DNA of 64,000 nt from JALONH01 sp046329235 (GTDB lineage Bacteria; Bacteroidota; Bacteroidia; Cytophagales; Cytophagaceae): contig JAXLVA010000001.1 in NCBI GenBank assembly GCA_046329235.1, positions 744,001-808,000 on the forward strand, written 5' to 3'. Positions 8,243 through 17,844 of this stretch are shown here, piece by piece. The notes below the pieces were generated by a model. It was not told the DNA's origin. It did no database searches and was given only the letters and a program-made list of their open reading frames with translations. Each line of letters opens with the position of its first letter. Within the stretch, counting starts at the first letter, position 1. The translations under genes were made by a program, and so were the position numbers.

Positions 8243-9486
8243 GTAAAATAGAAGAAAAAGATACCCATTCACCATCGTACTTTGTCCGTAAGCGATTGTT
8301 CCGTAATAAAGCGGCTATGTTTGGCTTAGCTATCATTATTATTGCGCACGTTATCGCTTTTTTAGGGTATCTGATTATGTCAGATCAAACACCAAGTGCA
8401 GATGATGGTGCTCATAGCATCAAAAAACAACCTCCCGGTTTTAACGCTACGATATTAAAAGAGAAAAAATCCAGAGAAATAAAAACGGTATCCATCTTTA
8501 CCAAATCTTTATTTGGACAGGAGAGCCCATACACTATTGAAGCGGTAGATACATTTTATGTAAAAGGAGATTCTGTTTACTATAAAATCTTCGGCGAGAA
8601 GTATTGGGAGTCGAAATTGATGCTTACTATGGTGGAGGCATTATATACCGAAGATGATAAAAGTTTATGTGGTGATTCGCTGTGCATTTATAGCATGACT
8701 AAGGACTCAGTTCGTTTCATTAATATGGCAGGTGAAACTATGAGTATGGACAAACATACTTTATATCAAAAGTTTCTAACAGATAATGTAGAAAAACGCC
8801 ACTATACTTTAGGAACAGATAAAAAAGGTCGTGATATGTTGAGCCGACTATTATTTGGTACCCGTATTTCACTTTCTATTGGATTTATATCTGTAATCAT
8901 ATCCATGTTTGTAGGTATCTCCTTAGGGGCTATAGGAGGTTTCTTTGGAGGGATGATAGATAAAGCATTAATGTGGTTATTAACGGTGACTTGGTCTATT
9001 CCGGGTATCATGTTAGTAATTGCTATTTCATTGGCATTACAAAGCAAAGGTATTTGGGTTGCCTTCGTTGCCGTAGGTTTAACCATGTGGGTGGAAGTAG
9101 CACGTGTGGTTCGTGGCCAAATCATTGGTATCAAAGAAAAATTATATGTGGAAGCAGCAAAAGCTTTAGGTATATCTAACATGCGAATCATTTTCTATCA
9201 TATTCTTCCGAATATGGTAGGTCCGTTAATTGTTATTGCTACTTCTAACTTTGCTTCAGCTATTTTAATTGAGTCCGGTTTAAGTTTCTTAGGCTTAGGA
9301 GTACAACCTCCGATGCCTTCATGGGGAATGATGGTGAGCGAAGGGTATCACTCTAACTGGGGTGATGGTGGATGGTATTTGGTTTTATTCCCTTCCCTTT
9401 GTATCAGTATTTTAGTATTGGCATTTAATTTATTCGGTAACGGATTGCGTGATGCCTACGATCCACAAGCATCTACTAAATGGTAA
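8239..9486 (+). CDS. ABC transporter permease, OppC/DppC type
   Basis: A 415-residue inner-membrane permease. The OppC N-terminal segment (RKRLFRNKAAMFGLAIIII) is followed by an unusually long extracytoplasmic stretch (about 50-180), then five helices and the ATPase-contacting EAAKALGISNMRIIFYHILPN loop. The family moves peptides or nickel across the inner membrane with an OppB partner, ATPases and a binding protein. None of these partners is adjacent, so substrate and partners are unknown. The start overlaps the upstream small gene by 4 bp, and the stop overlaps the next gene by 7 bp. Confidence 0.9.
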   Translation: MSKIEEKDTHSPSYFVRKRLFRNKAAMFGLAIIIIAHVIAFLGYLIMSDQTPSADDGAHSIKKQPPGFNATILKEKKSREIKTVSIFTKSLFGQESPYTIEAVDTFYVKGDSVYYKIFGEKYWESKLMLTMVEALYTEDDKSLCGDSLCIYSMTKDSVRFINMAGETMSMDKHTLYQKFLTDNVEKRHYTLGTDKKGRDMLSRLLFGTRISLSIGFISVIISMFVGISLGAIGGFFGGMIDKALMWLLTVTWSIPGIMLVIAISLALQSKGIWVAFVAVGLTMWVEVARVVRGQIIGIKEKLYVEAAKALGISNMRIIFYHILPNMVGPLIVIATSNFASAILIESGLSFLGLGVQPPMPSWGMMVSEGYHSNWGDGGWYLVLFPSLCISILVLAFNLFGNGLRDAYDPQASTKW

Positions 9487-10688
9487 CACCGGCTTCATAT
9501 CCACAACAATTACTTATTAAAGATTTAGAGTTAAGTGCTCTGCTTGAAATTACGCAGGCTATTAACGCTAATCTTCCGGTGGAGTCTTTATACCGTATTT
9601 ATCACTTTACCTTACTTGCTAATTTGAAAATTGAAAAATTGGTATTAGTAGTGAAGGAAGATAAATGGCAGTGTAAAGTAGAGTTTGGTAATAGCGAGAG
9701 TATTAAAAACAGAGAGCTGAATTTAGATTTAAATGAAGGCGAATCCGAAGATGTTCTATTGAAAAGAGAGGATTTACCATTCTGTGAATTTGATTTAGTA
9801 TTACCTGTAAAGCATAAGAATCATACCTTAGCGTATGTTTTTGTAGATCAAAAAAATGATCATCAAATCATAGATACATCTTTTATTCAAACCATTTCCA
9901 ATGTGATATTGGTTGCGGTGGAGAATAAAAAATTAGCACGAAGACAATTAGAGCAGGAAGCACTTAGAAAGGAAATGGATATCGCACGTCAAGTGCAGTC
10001 GCATTTATTCCCAACTAATTTACCTTTCAACGATTCCATTCAGGTTCAAGCCAAGTATTTGCCTCATCAAACGATTGGTGGTGATTATTATGATTATGTC
10101 CCCTTGGGTGATAATAAATGTTTGGTATGTATAGCTGATGTGAGTGGTAAAGGTATTCCGGCAGCATTACTAATGTCAAACGTGCAAGCTTCCATACGAA
10201 CGATGGTCCGCTATACAGAGGATTTAAAAACCTATGTATTACAGTTGAATCAGTTGATTTTGGAACATGCTAAAGGGGAGAAGTTTGTTACTTGTTTTAT
10301 AGGTATTGTTGACTTTCAAAATAAGAGCTTACAATATGTGAACTGTGGTCACTTGCCTATTCCTCTAAAAGTAGATGGGAAGCTCTACTCCATGGAACTT
10401 GGTACAACCATATTAGGCATGTTAAATAATCTTCCTTTTATTAATGTAGGTGAGTTAAAGTTAGGCAGGGATAATGTAATGTTATTATATACTGATGGTG
10501 TATCAGAGTGTAATAATGAGCAAGGTGACGAATATGGTACTGAACATATTCAAGAATTAGTTGCTAAGTCAGAAACGGGGCAGGAAAATAATTTAATTCA
10601 AACTGTTATAGATGATTTAATGCGTTACAAGGGGCCTGTAGGTTATAATGATGATGTAACGCTGTTATCCATTAAGATTCGATTATAG
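9480..10688 (+). CDS. PP2C-type serine phosphatase, RsbU/SpoIIE family, with N-terminal GAF-like region
   Basis: A 402-residue protein. Residues about 15-155 look like a GAF-type sensor, followed by a short coiled linker (ARRQLEQEALRKEMDIARQVQ) and a SpoIIE/PP2C phosphatase domain (about 175-400). Metal-binding aspartates are in GGDYYDY, ADVSGKGIPAALLMS and LYTDGVSE. Such enzymes dephosphorylate anti-anti-sigma factors of the STAS type in partner-switching cascades; no STAS or anti-sigma gene is nearby. It overlaps the permease stop by 7 bp. Its end overlaps the convergent O-antigen ligase-like gene by 17 bp, leaving no room for a terminator between them. Confidence 0.88.
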   Translation: MVTPASYPQQLLIKDLELSALLEITQAINANLPVESLYRIYHFTLLANLKIEKLVLVVKEDKWQCKVEFGNSESIKNRELNLDLNEGESEDVLLKREDLPFCEFDLVLPVKHKNHTLAYVFVDQKNDHQIIDTSFIQTISNVILVAVENKKLARRQLEQEALRKEMDIARQVQSHLFPTNLPFNDSIQVQAKYLPHQTIGGDYYDYVPLGDNKCLVCIADVSGKGIPAALLMSNVQASIRTMVRYTEDLKTYVLQLNQLILEHAKGEKFVTCFIGIVDFQNKSLQYVNCGHLPIPLKVDGKLYSMELGTTILGMLNNLPFINVGELKLGRDNVMLLYTDGVSECNNEQGDEYGTEHIQELVAKSETGQENNLIQTVIDDLMRYKGPVGYNDDVTLLSIKIRL

Positions 10689-12114
10689 TCGCTTCCGTTT
10701 TATTTTTAATGTGGTATCTGCACCACAATAACAGCCCTATAATAAAGTAAAAAATAAATCCAATTTCATCCGTTTCAATTAAATCATTAACAGAAATGTG
10801 AATGATAATCATCCATAGTGCGATATTTAACATCAATAGAATATCTTTCATTGGAGCAAATGTCGTGGTATGATAAAGCCGATGAGAATCGATAAGTAGA
10901 TAAATACAAAGTCCCGCAAATAAAATAAAACCGATAATTCCCTGTTCGAAGAACACGAGTAAAAATTGATTATGAGTAGTTGATTTTTCCGGATTGTCAC
11001 TCACATAAGTAGAATAAGCTCGTTCAGTATATTTTTTATATTCTTGATAAAATGTATTTGGCCCTGTTCCAAAGATCCAATGTTGAGCAATACTGTTTTT
11101 GGCTGCAATCCATCGATAAAGACGCTCTACTCCTGAAATATCTTCAAAGTCCATAGTGGCTTCTAAATGTTTTTCAATATCTCCATCATGAAAAATAACA
11201 TGTTCTAAATTGGGAGCATAATCAAGATAGCGATTGTTTTCTAGGATGTAAACTACAGATAAACCACATAATACAATCCCTGTATAAATGATTTTTGAAA
11301 ACCAGGAAGATTTAAATACAAAGTATAAGAATGGGATAGCTATTAATGCAAGCCAAGTAATTCGAGTGTAGGAGCTAATACCGGCAATCAGACATATTAA
11401 GATGGTATACAAAGCCGTTAGTTTATCTATCCCCGGGGTGCTTTTTTTATAATAATAAATGATAAAAGGTAATATGGTAGCAGTGAAAGCAGATATGGCC
11501 ACATGATTTAAAAAGAAAGGATCCACCACGGCACTAGCTTGAGAGAAATGAAATCCCCATAGTGCGTATCGGATTAATATAGGAGTCACTACTAATGCCG
11601 TCGCATATGTTAAGATTTTTAAAACGGAGATTAAATGCTGTTCTTTTGATATGAATAAAGGCGTTAATAAAATCATTGGTACCGTGAACCATAGTTTAGC
11701 AATTAAGTATTTCACACTCAGTGCTAAATTGGTTGTAGTGAATAATAATAAGATAATCCAAATGATGGATAGTAAAACAATGATAAAGAGCGGTTGTAAA
11801 AACACCGGAAATTTATCTTTACCGTATACGAACAAAAGGATAGGAGCTATTGAAGTCAGGATTATGGCAATACCTTCATCCGGTAGTTCTAAGGAAGAAC
11901 CGCCTATAAATACAGTGATAGAAATGGGTAGGGTAGAAAAAAGTAAATAGAATAATATTCTAGGGTGTGCAATTGAAATGATACCTACATAGAGTATCAA
12001 AGGAAGCAAGCAGAAATACCAGCTATTGGTTACAAATGCAATACCAAGCCCAAGTAGGAAAACCAACAATGGGATTATAATATCTTTAAAAACAAGGGAA
12101 CTACTCGTTCTCAT
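10672..12114 (-). CDS. O-antigen ligase/polymerase-like membrane protein
   Basis: A 480-residue polytopic membrane protein with about twelve hydrophobic helices. It has a long periplasmic loop (about residues 285-375) containing the conserved RLYRWIAAKNSI and GTGPNTF...THNQFLLVFFEQGIIG features of the Wzy_C/O-antigen ligase family. It probably polymerises or transfers an exported glycan. It lies just after the Wzz-like gene on the same strand, overlapping it by 14 bp, so the two form a glycan-assembly pair. Polymerase and ligase members of the family cannot be separated from sequence alone. Confidence 0.85.
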   Translation of the reverse strand: MRTSSSLVFKDIIIPLLVFLLGLGIAFVTNSWYFCLLPLILYVGIISIAHPRILFYLLFSTLPISITVFIGGSSLELPDEGIAIILTSIAPILLFVYGKDKFPVFLQPLFIIVLLSIIWIILLLFTTTNLALSVKYLIAKLWFTVPMILLTPLFISKEQHLISVLKILTYATALVVTPILIRYALWGFHFSQASAVVDPFFLNHVAISAFTATILPFIIYYYKKSTPGIDKLTALYTILICLIAGISSYTRITWLALIAIPFLYFVFKSSWFSKIIYTGIVLCGLSVVYILENNRYLDYAPNLEHVIFHDGDIEKHLEATMDFEDISGVERLYRWIAAKNSIAQHWIFGTGPNTFYQEYKKYTERAYSTYVSDNPEKSTTHNQFLLVFFEQGIIGFILFAGLCIYLLIDSHRLYHTTTFAPMKDILLMLNIALWMIIIHISVNDLIETDEIGFIFYFIIGLLLWCRYHIKNKTEATIIES

Positions 12115-12958
12115 GTAAGCGAGGTGCTATTTCACTTTTATACCAAACTTGTATATAAATAAATAGAATATAAGACAGCAGAGCAGCCAAAGTGGAGAAG
12201 CCAATTATTAATAGTTTCTTAGGATAAACCTTTTTATAGTTAGGAATGGCTTGTTCAATGATGGAAATACTACTCGGTGGGTATTGAATTATTTTTAATA
12301 CAGATTGTAATCTGGATTTCAATTCTATATTTTCTAATTGTTTGGTAGCAATTTGATTGCGAACAATGGCATCACTAGAGTTGTTAGCAGATAAACTATC
12401 AAGCGTTTTTTCTTTTTCAGATATAGTAATTAAAAGATTTTCATATAAAACTTTGTAGTTATACATGAATGCTGCTTGATTAATACTATCGATGTAATTA
12501 ACCGCAGTATTAACTATGACTGCAGCTGTATCCGGATTAGAGTGTACATAAGTAATGTCAATACCACCGGTGTTATTTTTTAATACTTCAAAATTGGCGA
12601 AGAATGCTTTCTTTAATTTATCATGAGCAAACGGATCTTGTTTGTCAATATTATATTCTGCTGCTAAATCGAAGCGCTTGTTTAAATATTGAAGAATGCT
12701 ATTACCGCTCCCTATTTGTTGAAGTCGTTCCAAGTCTTCTTTGCTACCAAATGTTTTTTTGTTTTCATACATTGTTTTAGGGTCAAATGCTTGAAAATTA
12801 TATGGGTAGATAGTAGCAGACGACTGAAATTTCTCCTTAATCAAAAAGCTAACACAAGTAGAAATAATGAAAATAAGTAGAGTGAAAATCAAAAGAGACT
12901 TTCTCTTAGAATAGATCAGAAGTATAAAATCGCTGAACGATTGAATGGAATTTAACAT
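12101..12958 (-). CDS. Wzz-like chain-length determinant family protein
   Basis: A 285-residue protein with one membrane helix near the N-terminus (about 20-41), an alpha-helical periplasmic domain (about 45-240) and a second helix near the C-terminus (about 248-268). This is the polysaccharide co-polymerase topology. The segment FQSSATIYPYNF is typical of the first periplasmic strand. Such proteins set glycan chain length in concert with a Wzy polymerase, here the overlapping downstream gene. No tyrosine kinase domain is attached. The start is ATG at 12958; about 185 bp separate it from the divergent flippase. Confidence 0.83.
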   Translation of the reverse strand: MLNSIQSFSDFILLIYSKRKSLLIFTLLIFIISTCVSFLIKEKFQSSATIYPYNFQAFDPKTMYENKKTFGSKEDLERLQQIGSGNSILQYLNKRFDLAAEYNIDKQDPFAHDKLKKAFFANFEVLKNNTGGIDITYVHSNPDTAAVIVNTAVNYIDSINQAAFMYNYKVLYENLLITISEKEKTLDSLSANNSSDAIVRNQIATKQLENIELKSRLQSVLKIIQYPPSSISIIEQAIPNYKKVYPKKLLIIGFSTLAALLSYILFIYIQVWYKSEIAPRLHENE

Positions 12959-13051
12959 AGTTGAAATAATAGAACCATTAAAGGTACGATTTTTAGAGAC
13001 TTATTAAAAATCAATAAACAACGAAGAGAATACGAAAATTAAGGTCAAAAA

Positions 13052-13082
13052 TTGTGGAGTAAGCAGGGAAAAAGTATTTTTG
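13052..13082 (+). promoter_or_regulatory. promoter of the Wzx-like flippase gene
   Basis: TTG at 13052-13054 and TATTTTTG at 13075-13082, 20 nt apart, fit the Bacteroidota promoter with the same spacing as the greA promoter. Transcription would start near 13087, only about 14 nt before the extended reading frame at 13101. Confidence 0.65.
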
Positions 13083-13142
13083 TAGGGAATTCTTAATTAG
13101 ATATTTATCAATAAATTATATTCAAATATACTGATTGCCGTT

Positions 13143-14522
13143 TTGGTCAATCTTCTGATTAAACCGGCAGGGTTAATCATAGAGAACATTATTCAAGACC
13201 AACTAGGGCATGAAATGTATGGGAAATGGGCTGCGCTCAATGCCTTAGCTTTTTTGTGTTCATTCATATTGGATTTAGGTATTCAACAGTATTATATCCG
13301 TCAGTTTCAATCTCAGCATAGGCTTTCGGCATTGGAAGACGTACCTCATTTAAACAGTTTAAAGATTTTTATTGCAATTACGTTCCCTTTCCTAGTAATG
13401 CTAGTCGCAATGGTATTAGGGTACTCAGGTAGCGATTTATGGATAGCTGGAGGTATTGCAGTATTTTATAGTTTGATGAGTATGGTTACACATATTCGTA
13501 TGTTTTTTCAAACCTATCATCATCTTAATAAGGACACCATTGTAGGCTCTTTAGACAAAGCTTTGTTTATCCTTTTAGGAATAGCTTTTATTCTTACAGG
13601 AGGTGATTTGGTAGGCTTTTTAGGTATTAAAGCTTTGTCTGTTTGGATTACGTTAGTGATAGCATGGATTTGGTGGCACCGACAAAAAATCCATTCCTTG
13701 TATCAATGGGAGTGGTCTGCTATCAAATGGAAAAGTATTATTAAAGTAACCTATCCACTCGCATTGATTACAGTTTTAAATTCCATTCATGATAAAATAG
13801 ATCAAATCATGATCAATAAACTCATGAATGATGAAGCTTCCGGATTGTATGCCGCTGCGTATCGTTGGTTAGATGCTATTTTGATGTTTTTATGGGTATT
13901 AATGCCATTATTTTATACCCGTTTTTGTAAGAAATTGGAAGCAAAAGAAAGTACGGAAGGGCTTGTGATGACGGGGCAATTGTTTACTGTAACCGTTATG
14001 GCTTGGATGACTTCTTTTATCCTATTTTTTGGTGAGCACTTTTTTATTCTATTTAAAAATAGTTCATCAGACGAAGTGATGGAGATGACTTGTGTATTTA
14101 AGATATTATCAGGAGTTATGTTGACTCAAGGTTTACTAGCCATCTATGGTACGTATATTTTGGCTTTAAACGGAGAGAAGTTTTTGAATAAGATATCTAT
14201 AAGTTTGATAGCAATGAATGTTTTACTGAACTTATATGCTATACCTGAATATGGAATTGTGGGGGCTGCTTGGGCTACCTTTATTTCAGGGTTGACAGCA
14301 GTGTTTTATTATGTTTATTATTTAGTAAAATTCAATCAAAAAGTGTTTAAAATCAAACATATAGCTCAGGTATTGGGGCATGTATTGAGTTCTGTTCTTA
14401 TCGTTTATTTGATTTCCTTATTAACCTGGGGGATTGAAATTAAAGCAGTATTAGTCTTTATTTCGTTTACGATTGTATTTTTTGTATCCGGTTTAGGTAA
14501 AAGATTAAAGAAGTTAGCCTAG
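13143..14522 (+). CDS. polysaccharide flippase (Wzx/MATE-type, MurJ-like superfamily)
   Basis: A 459-residue protein with about twelve to fourteen membrane helices of the polysaccharide biosynthesis (Wzx) family, which moves lipid-linked glycan units across the inner membrane. It sits opposite the Wzz/Wzy-like pair and before a NodB deacetylase and a GT2. The best conventional start is the TTG at 13143, but the frame stays open back to 13101. The extra 14 residues (IFINKLYSNILIAV) complete the first amphipathic and membrane segment, as expected for the family. No ATG, GTG or TTG exists in that extension, so either a rare AUA or AUU start is used or the native start codon has mutated. Confidence 0.85.
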   Translation: MVNLLIKPAGLIIENIIQDQLGHEMYGKWAALNALAFLCSFILDLGIQQYYIRQFQSQHRLSALEDVPHLNSLKIFIAITFPFLVMLVAMVLGYSGSDLWIAGGIAVFYSLMSMVTHIRMFFQTYHHLNKDTIVGSLDKALFILLGIAFILTGGDLVGFLGIKALSVWITLVIAWIWWHRQKIHSLYQWEWSAIKWKSIIKVTYPLALITVLNSIHDKIDQIMINKLMNDEASGLYAAAYRWLDAILMFLWVLMPLFYTRFCKKLEAKESTEGLVMTGQLFTVTVMAWMTSFILFFGEHFFILFKNSSSDEVMEMTCVFKILSGVMLTQGLLAIYGTYILALNGEKFLNKISISLIAMNVLLNLYAIPEYGIVGAAWATFISGLTAVFYYVYYLVKFNQKVFKIKHIAQVLGHVLSSVLIVYLISLLTWGIEIKAVLVFISFTIVFFVSGLGKRLKKLA

Positions 14523-14667
14523 TATTTACTCTTGAAAAGCATAAATATTACATATAAAGAAATGTAAATCAGGAGTGAAGAAATTGTTTTATTAAAAACA
14601 TTCTTAAATTTACAATAACAACACCAAAGTTTAGATTTCCCAAAACAATTAACGTATCTATTAAAGT

Positions 14668-15327
14668 ATGAGTTTATACTTAAATCATTACGGTTGGTTA
14701 TTAAAGTTCTTTTATCCCGGATTAGAGTGGCGATTAGAACATCCTGACCAAAAGGTGTTGTATTTAACGTTTGATGATGGCCCGGTGCCACAAGCTACCC
14801 CTTGGGTATTGGATACGCTTGATGAATATGGAATCAAAGCTACCTTTTTTTGTGTAGGTGGTAATCTCGAAAAATATCCTGAATTATATAAAGACATCTT
14901 AAAACGCGGACATCGTACCGCTAATCATACCTACAATCATTTGAATGGGTGGAATCATTCTGACGACTATTACTTTGCTAATATTATGGCTTGCGAGTCA
15001 ATAATGGAAAAGTTGGAAGAAGAAGTGGAGATACCTCAAGAATGGAGAGAGAGACGATTATTCAGACCTCCTTATGGTAAGATTAAGCGCATTCAATCGG
15101 ACTACCTGCAGGAGATTTATCGTGTAGTGATGTGGGATGTCATTACAGGTGATTTTGATTTACAACGTGGCAAAGAGAAGTGTTTGAAAACGGCTCTGGA
15201 AGCACGACGTAATGGCTCGATTATTATATTTCACGATAGTGTAAAATCAATAGCTAATGTAAAGTATGCCTTGCCTAAATTCATTGAGGATTCATTGGAA
15301 AAAGGATACACTTTTGAAACATTATGA
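14668..15327 (+). CDS. polysaccharide deacetylase (NodB domain)
   Basis: A 219-residue carbohydrate esterase 4 enzyme. Motif 1 is TFDDG (34-38, catalytic base and metal aspartates), motif 2 is HTYNH (87-91, metal histidines) and motif 3 is RPPYGK. It removes N- or O-acetyl groups from glycans such as peptidoglycan or exported polysaccharide. There is no signal peptide, so it may act in the cytoplasm or be anchored by its hydrophobic N-terminal stretch LNHYGWLLKFFYP. Its stop overlaps the next gene, the GT2 at 15324. Confidence 0.92.
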   Translation: MSLYLNHYGWLLKFFYPGLEWRLEHPDQKVLYLTFDDGPVPQATPWVLDTLDEYGIKATFFCVGGNLEKYPELYKDILKRGHRTANHTYNHLNGWNHSDDYYFANIMACESIMEKLEEEVEIPQEWRERRLFRPPYGKIKRIQSDYLQEIYRVVMWDVITGDFDLQRGKEKCLKTALEARRNGSIIIFHDSVKSIANVKYALPKFIEDSLEKGYTFETL

Positions 15328-16445
15328 TGCTGGACGCACTTGCGTATTCCTTCGTAGGTATTTTTTTAATTTATCAGATCATTTTATGGATTTGGTTCAA
15401 AAAAACGAGTACGCCTTTATCTGAATTACCTAAATACTTGCCTAAAGTGGCGGTATTAGTGGCGGCTCGTAATGAAGAAGCCAACATCGATACCTGTTTA
15501 CAATCACTGACTCAATTAGATTACCCCGCACATCTACTTCAAATTTACGTAGGTAATGATCAGTCGACGGATGCTACAGCTGATAAAATGGAGCAATGGC
15601 AACAGCGATTCCCGAATATTCATTTAATTCATATTACAGAAATTCTAGGTACAGCCCGAGGGAAAGCTAATGTGCTGGCTCATTTAGCTAAATCTACGGA
15701 TGCTGAATTCCTTTTCATCACGGATGCCGATATTCAAGTTCCTAGCACTTGGGTTCGGACAATGTTAGCTGCCTTTAGACCAAAGGATGGGATTGTTTCC
15801 GGTTCAACGATTGTAGAAGGTAAAGGAGCGATAGCCCGCGTACAAAAGATGGATTGGAGTTATGCCTTTGGGATGGTGTATGTAGTGTCAGATAAAGGGT
15901 TTCCTGTAAGTGCCGTAGGGAATAATATGTGCATTCGTAAAGAAGCTTATGATGCTACCGGCGGATATGAAAATCTACCGTTCTCGATTACGGAAGATTT
16001 AGAATTGTTTTTAGCTACACTTAAAAAAGGATACGACTATCGACAATTAATGCAGTTTGAAATACTAGCAACCTCTACGCCGCAAGAGACATGGATGAAG
16101 TTGTTACAACAGCGTAAACGTTGGTTAACCGGTGCACTTCGAGTTCCGGTGATCTTGTTTGCTTTTCTTGCATTACAAGCGTTGTTTTTTCCTGTATTAA
16201 TGTTGCTTGCTTATTGGAAACCTTGGTTCGCTTTGTTTTTTTATATAGCTAAAGTTGGTCTTCAATATGCGTTTATCAATGAAGTGTATCAGCGCATTCA
16301 AAAACGATATACATGGAAAGATATACTTACCTTTGAGGTGTATAGTTACTTATTTCCTGTAGTAGTTATTATATATCAACTATGGCCTTCTCGAATTGAT
16401 TGGAAAGGTAGAAAGTATACTTGGAAAGAATCACAACCCAAATGA
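15324..16445 (+). CDS. membrane-anchored family 2 glycosyltransferase
   Basis: A 373-residue GT2 enzyme with an N-terminal helix (about 6-25), a catalytic core and two or three C-terminal helices. Motifs: VLVAARNEE, DQSTDATADKM, the ITDADIQVP DxD, ITEDLELF and the QQRKRW block. The layout closely parallels the GT2 at 6859. It overlaps the deacetylase by 4 bp and tatD by 4 bp, so four genes from 14668 to 17203 form a tight operon. The glycan product is unknown. Confidence 0.88.
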   Translation: MMLDALAYSFVGIFLIYQIILWIWFKKTSTPLSELPKYLPKVAVLVAARNEEANIDTCLQSLTQLDYPAHLLQIYVGNDQSTDATADKMEQWQQRFPNIHLIHITEILGTARGKANVLAHLAKSTDAEFLFITDADIQVPSTWVRTMLAAFRPKDGIVSGSTIVEGKGAIARVQKMDWSYAFGMVYVVSDKGFPVSAVGNNMCIRKEAYDATGGYENLPFSITEDLELFLATLKKGYDYRQLMQFEILATSTPQETWMKLLQQRKRWLTGALRVPVILFAFLALQALFFPVLMLLAYWKPWFALFFYIAKVGLQYAFINEVYQRIQKRYTWKDILTFEVYSYLFPVVVIIYQLWPSRIDWKGRKYTWKESQPK

Positions 16446-17203
16446 TTATAGATACACACATACATTTGTATGCAGAAGAATATGGTGCCGAGCGTGACAC
16501 CTTGATAGAACGAGCAATAGAGCAGGGCGTAGGTCGATTTTATATTCCTAACGTGGATGTAGCTTCGATAGATGGAGTTTGGGATGTAGTGGCACGATTT
16601 CCTCAACAGGCAGTGCCTATGATGGGGATACATCCATGTTATGTAAAAGAAGATTACAAAGAACAATTGCAACGAATCGAGCAAGAGTTAGACAAGCCCG
16701 AAGTGAAAGCAGTAGGAGAGATTGGTCTAGATTTATATTGGGATAAAACGCACATCGAATTACAGAAAGAAGCTTTAGCGATTCAATGTCGCTGGGCGTT
16801 AGATAGAGACTTGCCGGTGATTATACATAGTCGTGATGCTTTCAATGAAAGTTTTGAGTTGATGGAGTCCTTTATGGCTAAAGGCTTACGTGGAGTATTC
16901 CATTGTTTCGGCGGAACGGTAGAGGAAGCGGCGAAGTTATGGCAGTATGGTTTTTATGTAGGAATAGGCGGGGTGAGTACGTTTAAGAAAGCAGGCATGG
17001 ATGCGGTATTACCACATGTTCCTTTGGAGCAAATTGTATTAGAAACAGATGGTCCTTATTTAGCACCGGTACCTCATAGAGGTAAGCGTAATGATCCGGA
17101 GTTTTTAACGATAGTAGCGGCTCACGTAGCGGAGTTGAAGGGCTTAACGTACGGAGAACTAGCGACGGCGACGAGTAGTAATGCGGAGAAGTTGTTTAGA
17201 TAG
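16442..17203 (+). CDS. tatD: TatD family metal-dependent deoxyribonuclease
   Basis: A 253-residue TIM-barrel hydrolase. Visible are HIH in DTHIHLY near the N-terminus, GEIGLDLYWD with the metal-bridging glutamate, HSRDA, FHCFGG and ETDGPYLAP, the full metal-ligand set of TatD nucleases. Family members degrade DNA 3'-5' and act in DNA quality control in the cytoplasm. I chose ATG 16442, which overlaps the upstream stop in the ATGA pattern; an in-frame start at 16421 would add seven residues. The stop TAG begins another TAGTATT heptamer. Confidence 0.93.
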   Translation: MIIDTHIHLYAEEYGAERDTLIERAIEQGVGRFYIPNVDVASIDGVWDVVARFPQQAVPMMGIHPCYVKEDYKEQLQRIEQELDKPEVKAVGEIGLDLYWDKTHIELQKEALAIQCRWALDRDLPVIIHSRDAFNESFELMESFMAKGLRGVFHCFGGTVEEAAKLWQYGFYVGIGGVSTFKKAGMDAVLPHVPLEQIVLETDGPYLAPVPHRGKRNDPEFLTIVAAHVAELKGLTYGELATATSSNAEKLFR

Positions 17204-17217
17204 TATTAACAAGTACG

Positions 17218-17844
17218 ATGACCTCTAACATTATTTTTAAATCTGAATATAAGTGGTCCAAAACTTATTGGATAGTACTAGTTCCATTAGGATTCTTGCT
17301 TGTAACTCTGATGGTCCCTCAGTTATGGATTGTCGCTTTGATCTTTAATGCACCTTTAGTAGTAGCCTTGTTATTGCATAAACATTATGTCATTACTTCT
17401 TCCAAAGAATTGATTGTCTATCGCTGTTTGGGATTGATAAAGAGTACATTTTTTCTATCGGATATTAAAGGATATGCTTTTTTAGAATATCAAAAATATC
17501 ATTCGTTTTGTTTGATAACCGCTTCCGGTAATAAAATACGAGTGAGAGGTTATGAGATGGCTAATATTGAGAAGTTTTTATTAATTGTGTTAAGAGGAAT
17601 ACCTCATAATAAGTACGAAGAAATAATGATGTTATTAAGAGGTGAGTTACGGAGTAATTTATTTATGTTTCTATGGTTGGTTATTCTTTCAGGATGGCTT
17701 ACTTACGGTGCATGGAAGGAAGAGTCGATGCCTTGGTGGGGCATATTATTTGTATTGTTGATGTGGGGTTTTGTTGGTTTTTATGTGTATGAAATCATTC
17801 AAACCATTATCAAGTTTCGAATCCATAAATCAAATCGAGATTAG
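17218..17844 (+). CDS. hypothetical membrane protein (PH-like, four predicted helices)
   Basis: A 208-residue protein with two hydrophobic helices near the N-terminus (about 17-57), a cytosolic strand-rich middle (about 60-135) that could be a bacterial PH-like domain, and two helices near the C-terminus (about 140-195). I do not recognise a specific family. It starts 14 nt after tatD and is probably the last gene of that operon. Its stop codon TAG (17842-17844) is the first unit of the long heptamer array that follows. Confidence 0.7.
   Translation: MTSNIIFKSEYKWSKTYWIVLVPLGFLLVTLMVPQLWIVALIFNAPLVVALLLHKHYVITSSKELIVYRCLGLIKSTFFLSDIKGYAFLEYQKYHSFCLITASGNKIRVRGYEMANIEKFLLIVLRGIPHNKYEEIMMLLRGELRSNLFMFLWLVILSGWLTYGAWKEESMPWWGILFVLLMWGFVGFYVYEIIQTIIKFRIHKSNRD

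Noticed and set aside
8802..9191. Minus-strand 129-residue open frame inside the permease gene
   Set aside because: It lies entirely within a well-supported ABC permease in the opposite direction and has no recognisable domain; it is a shadow frame.
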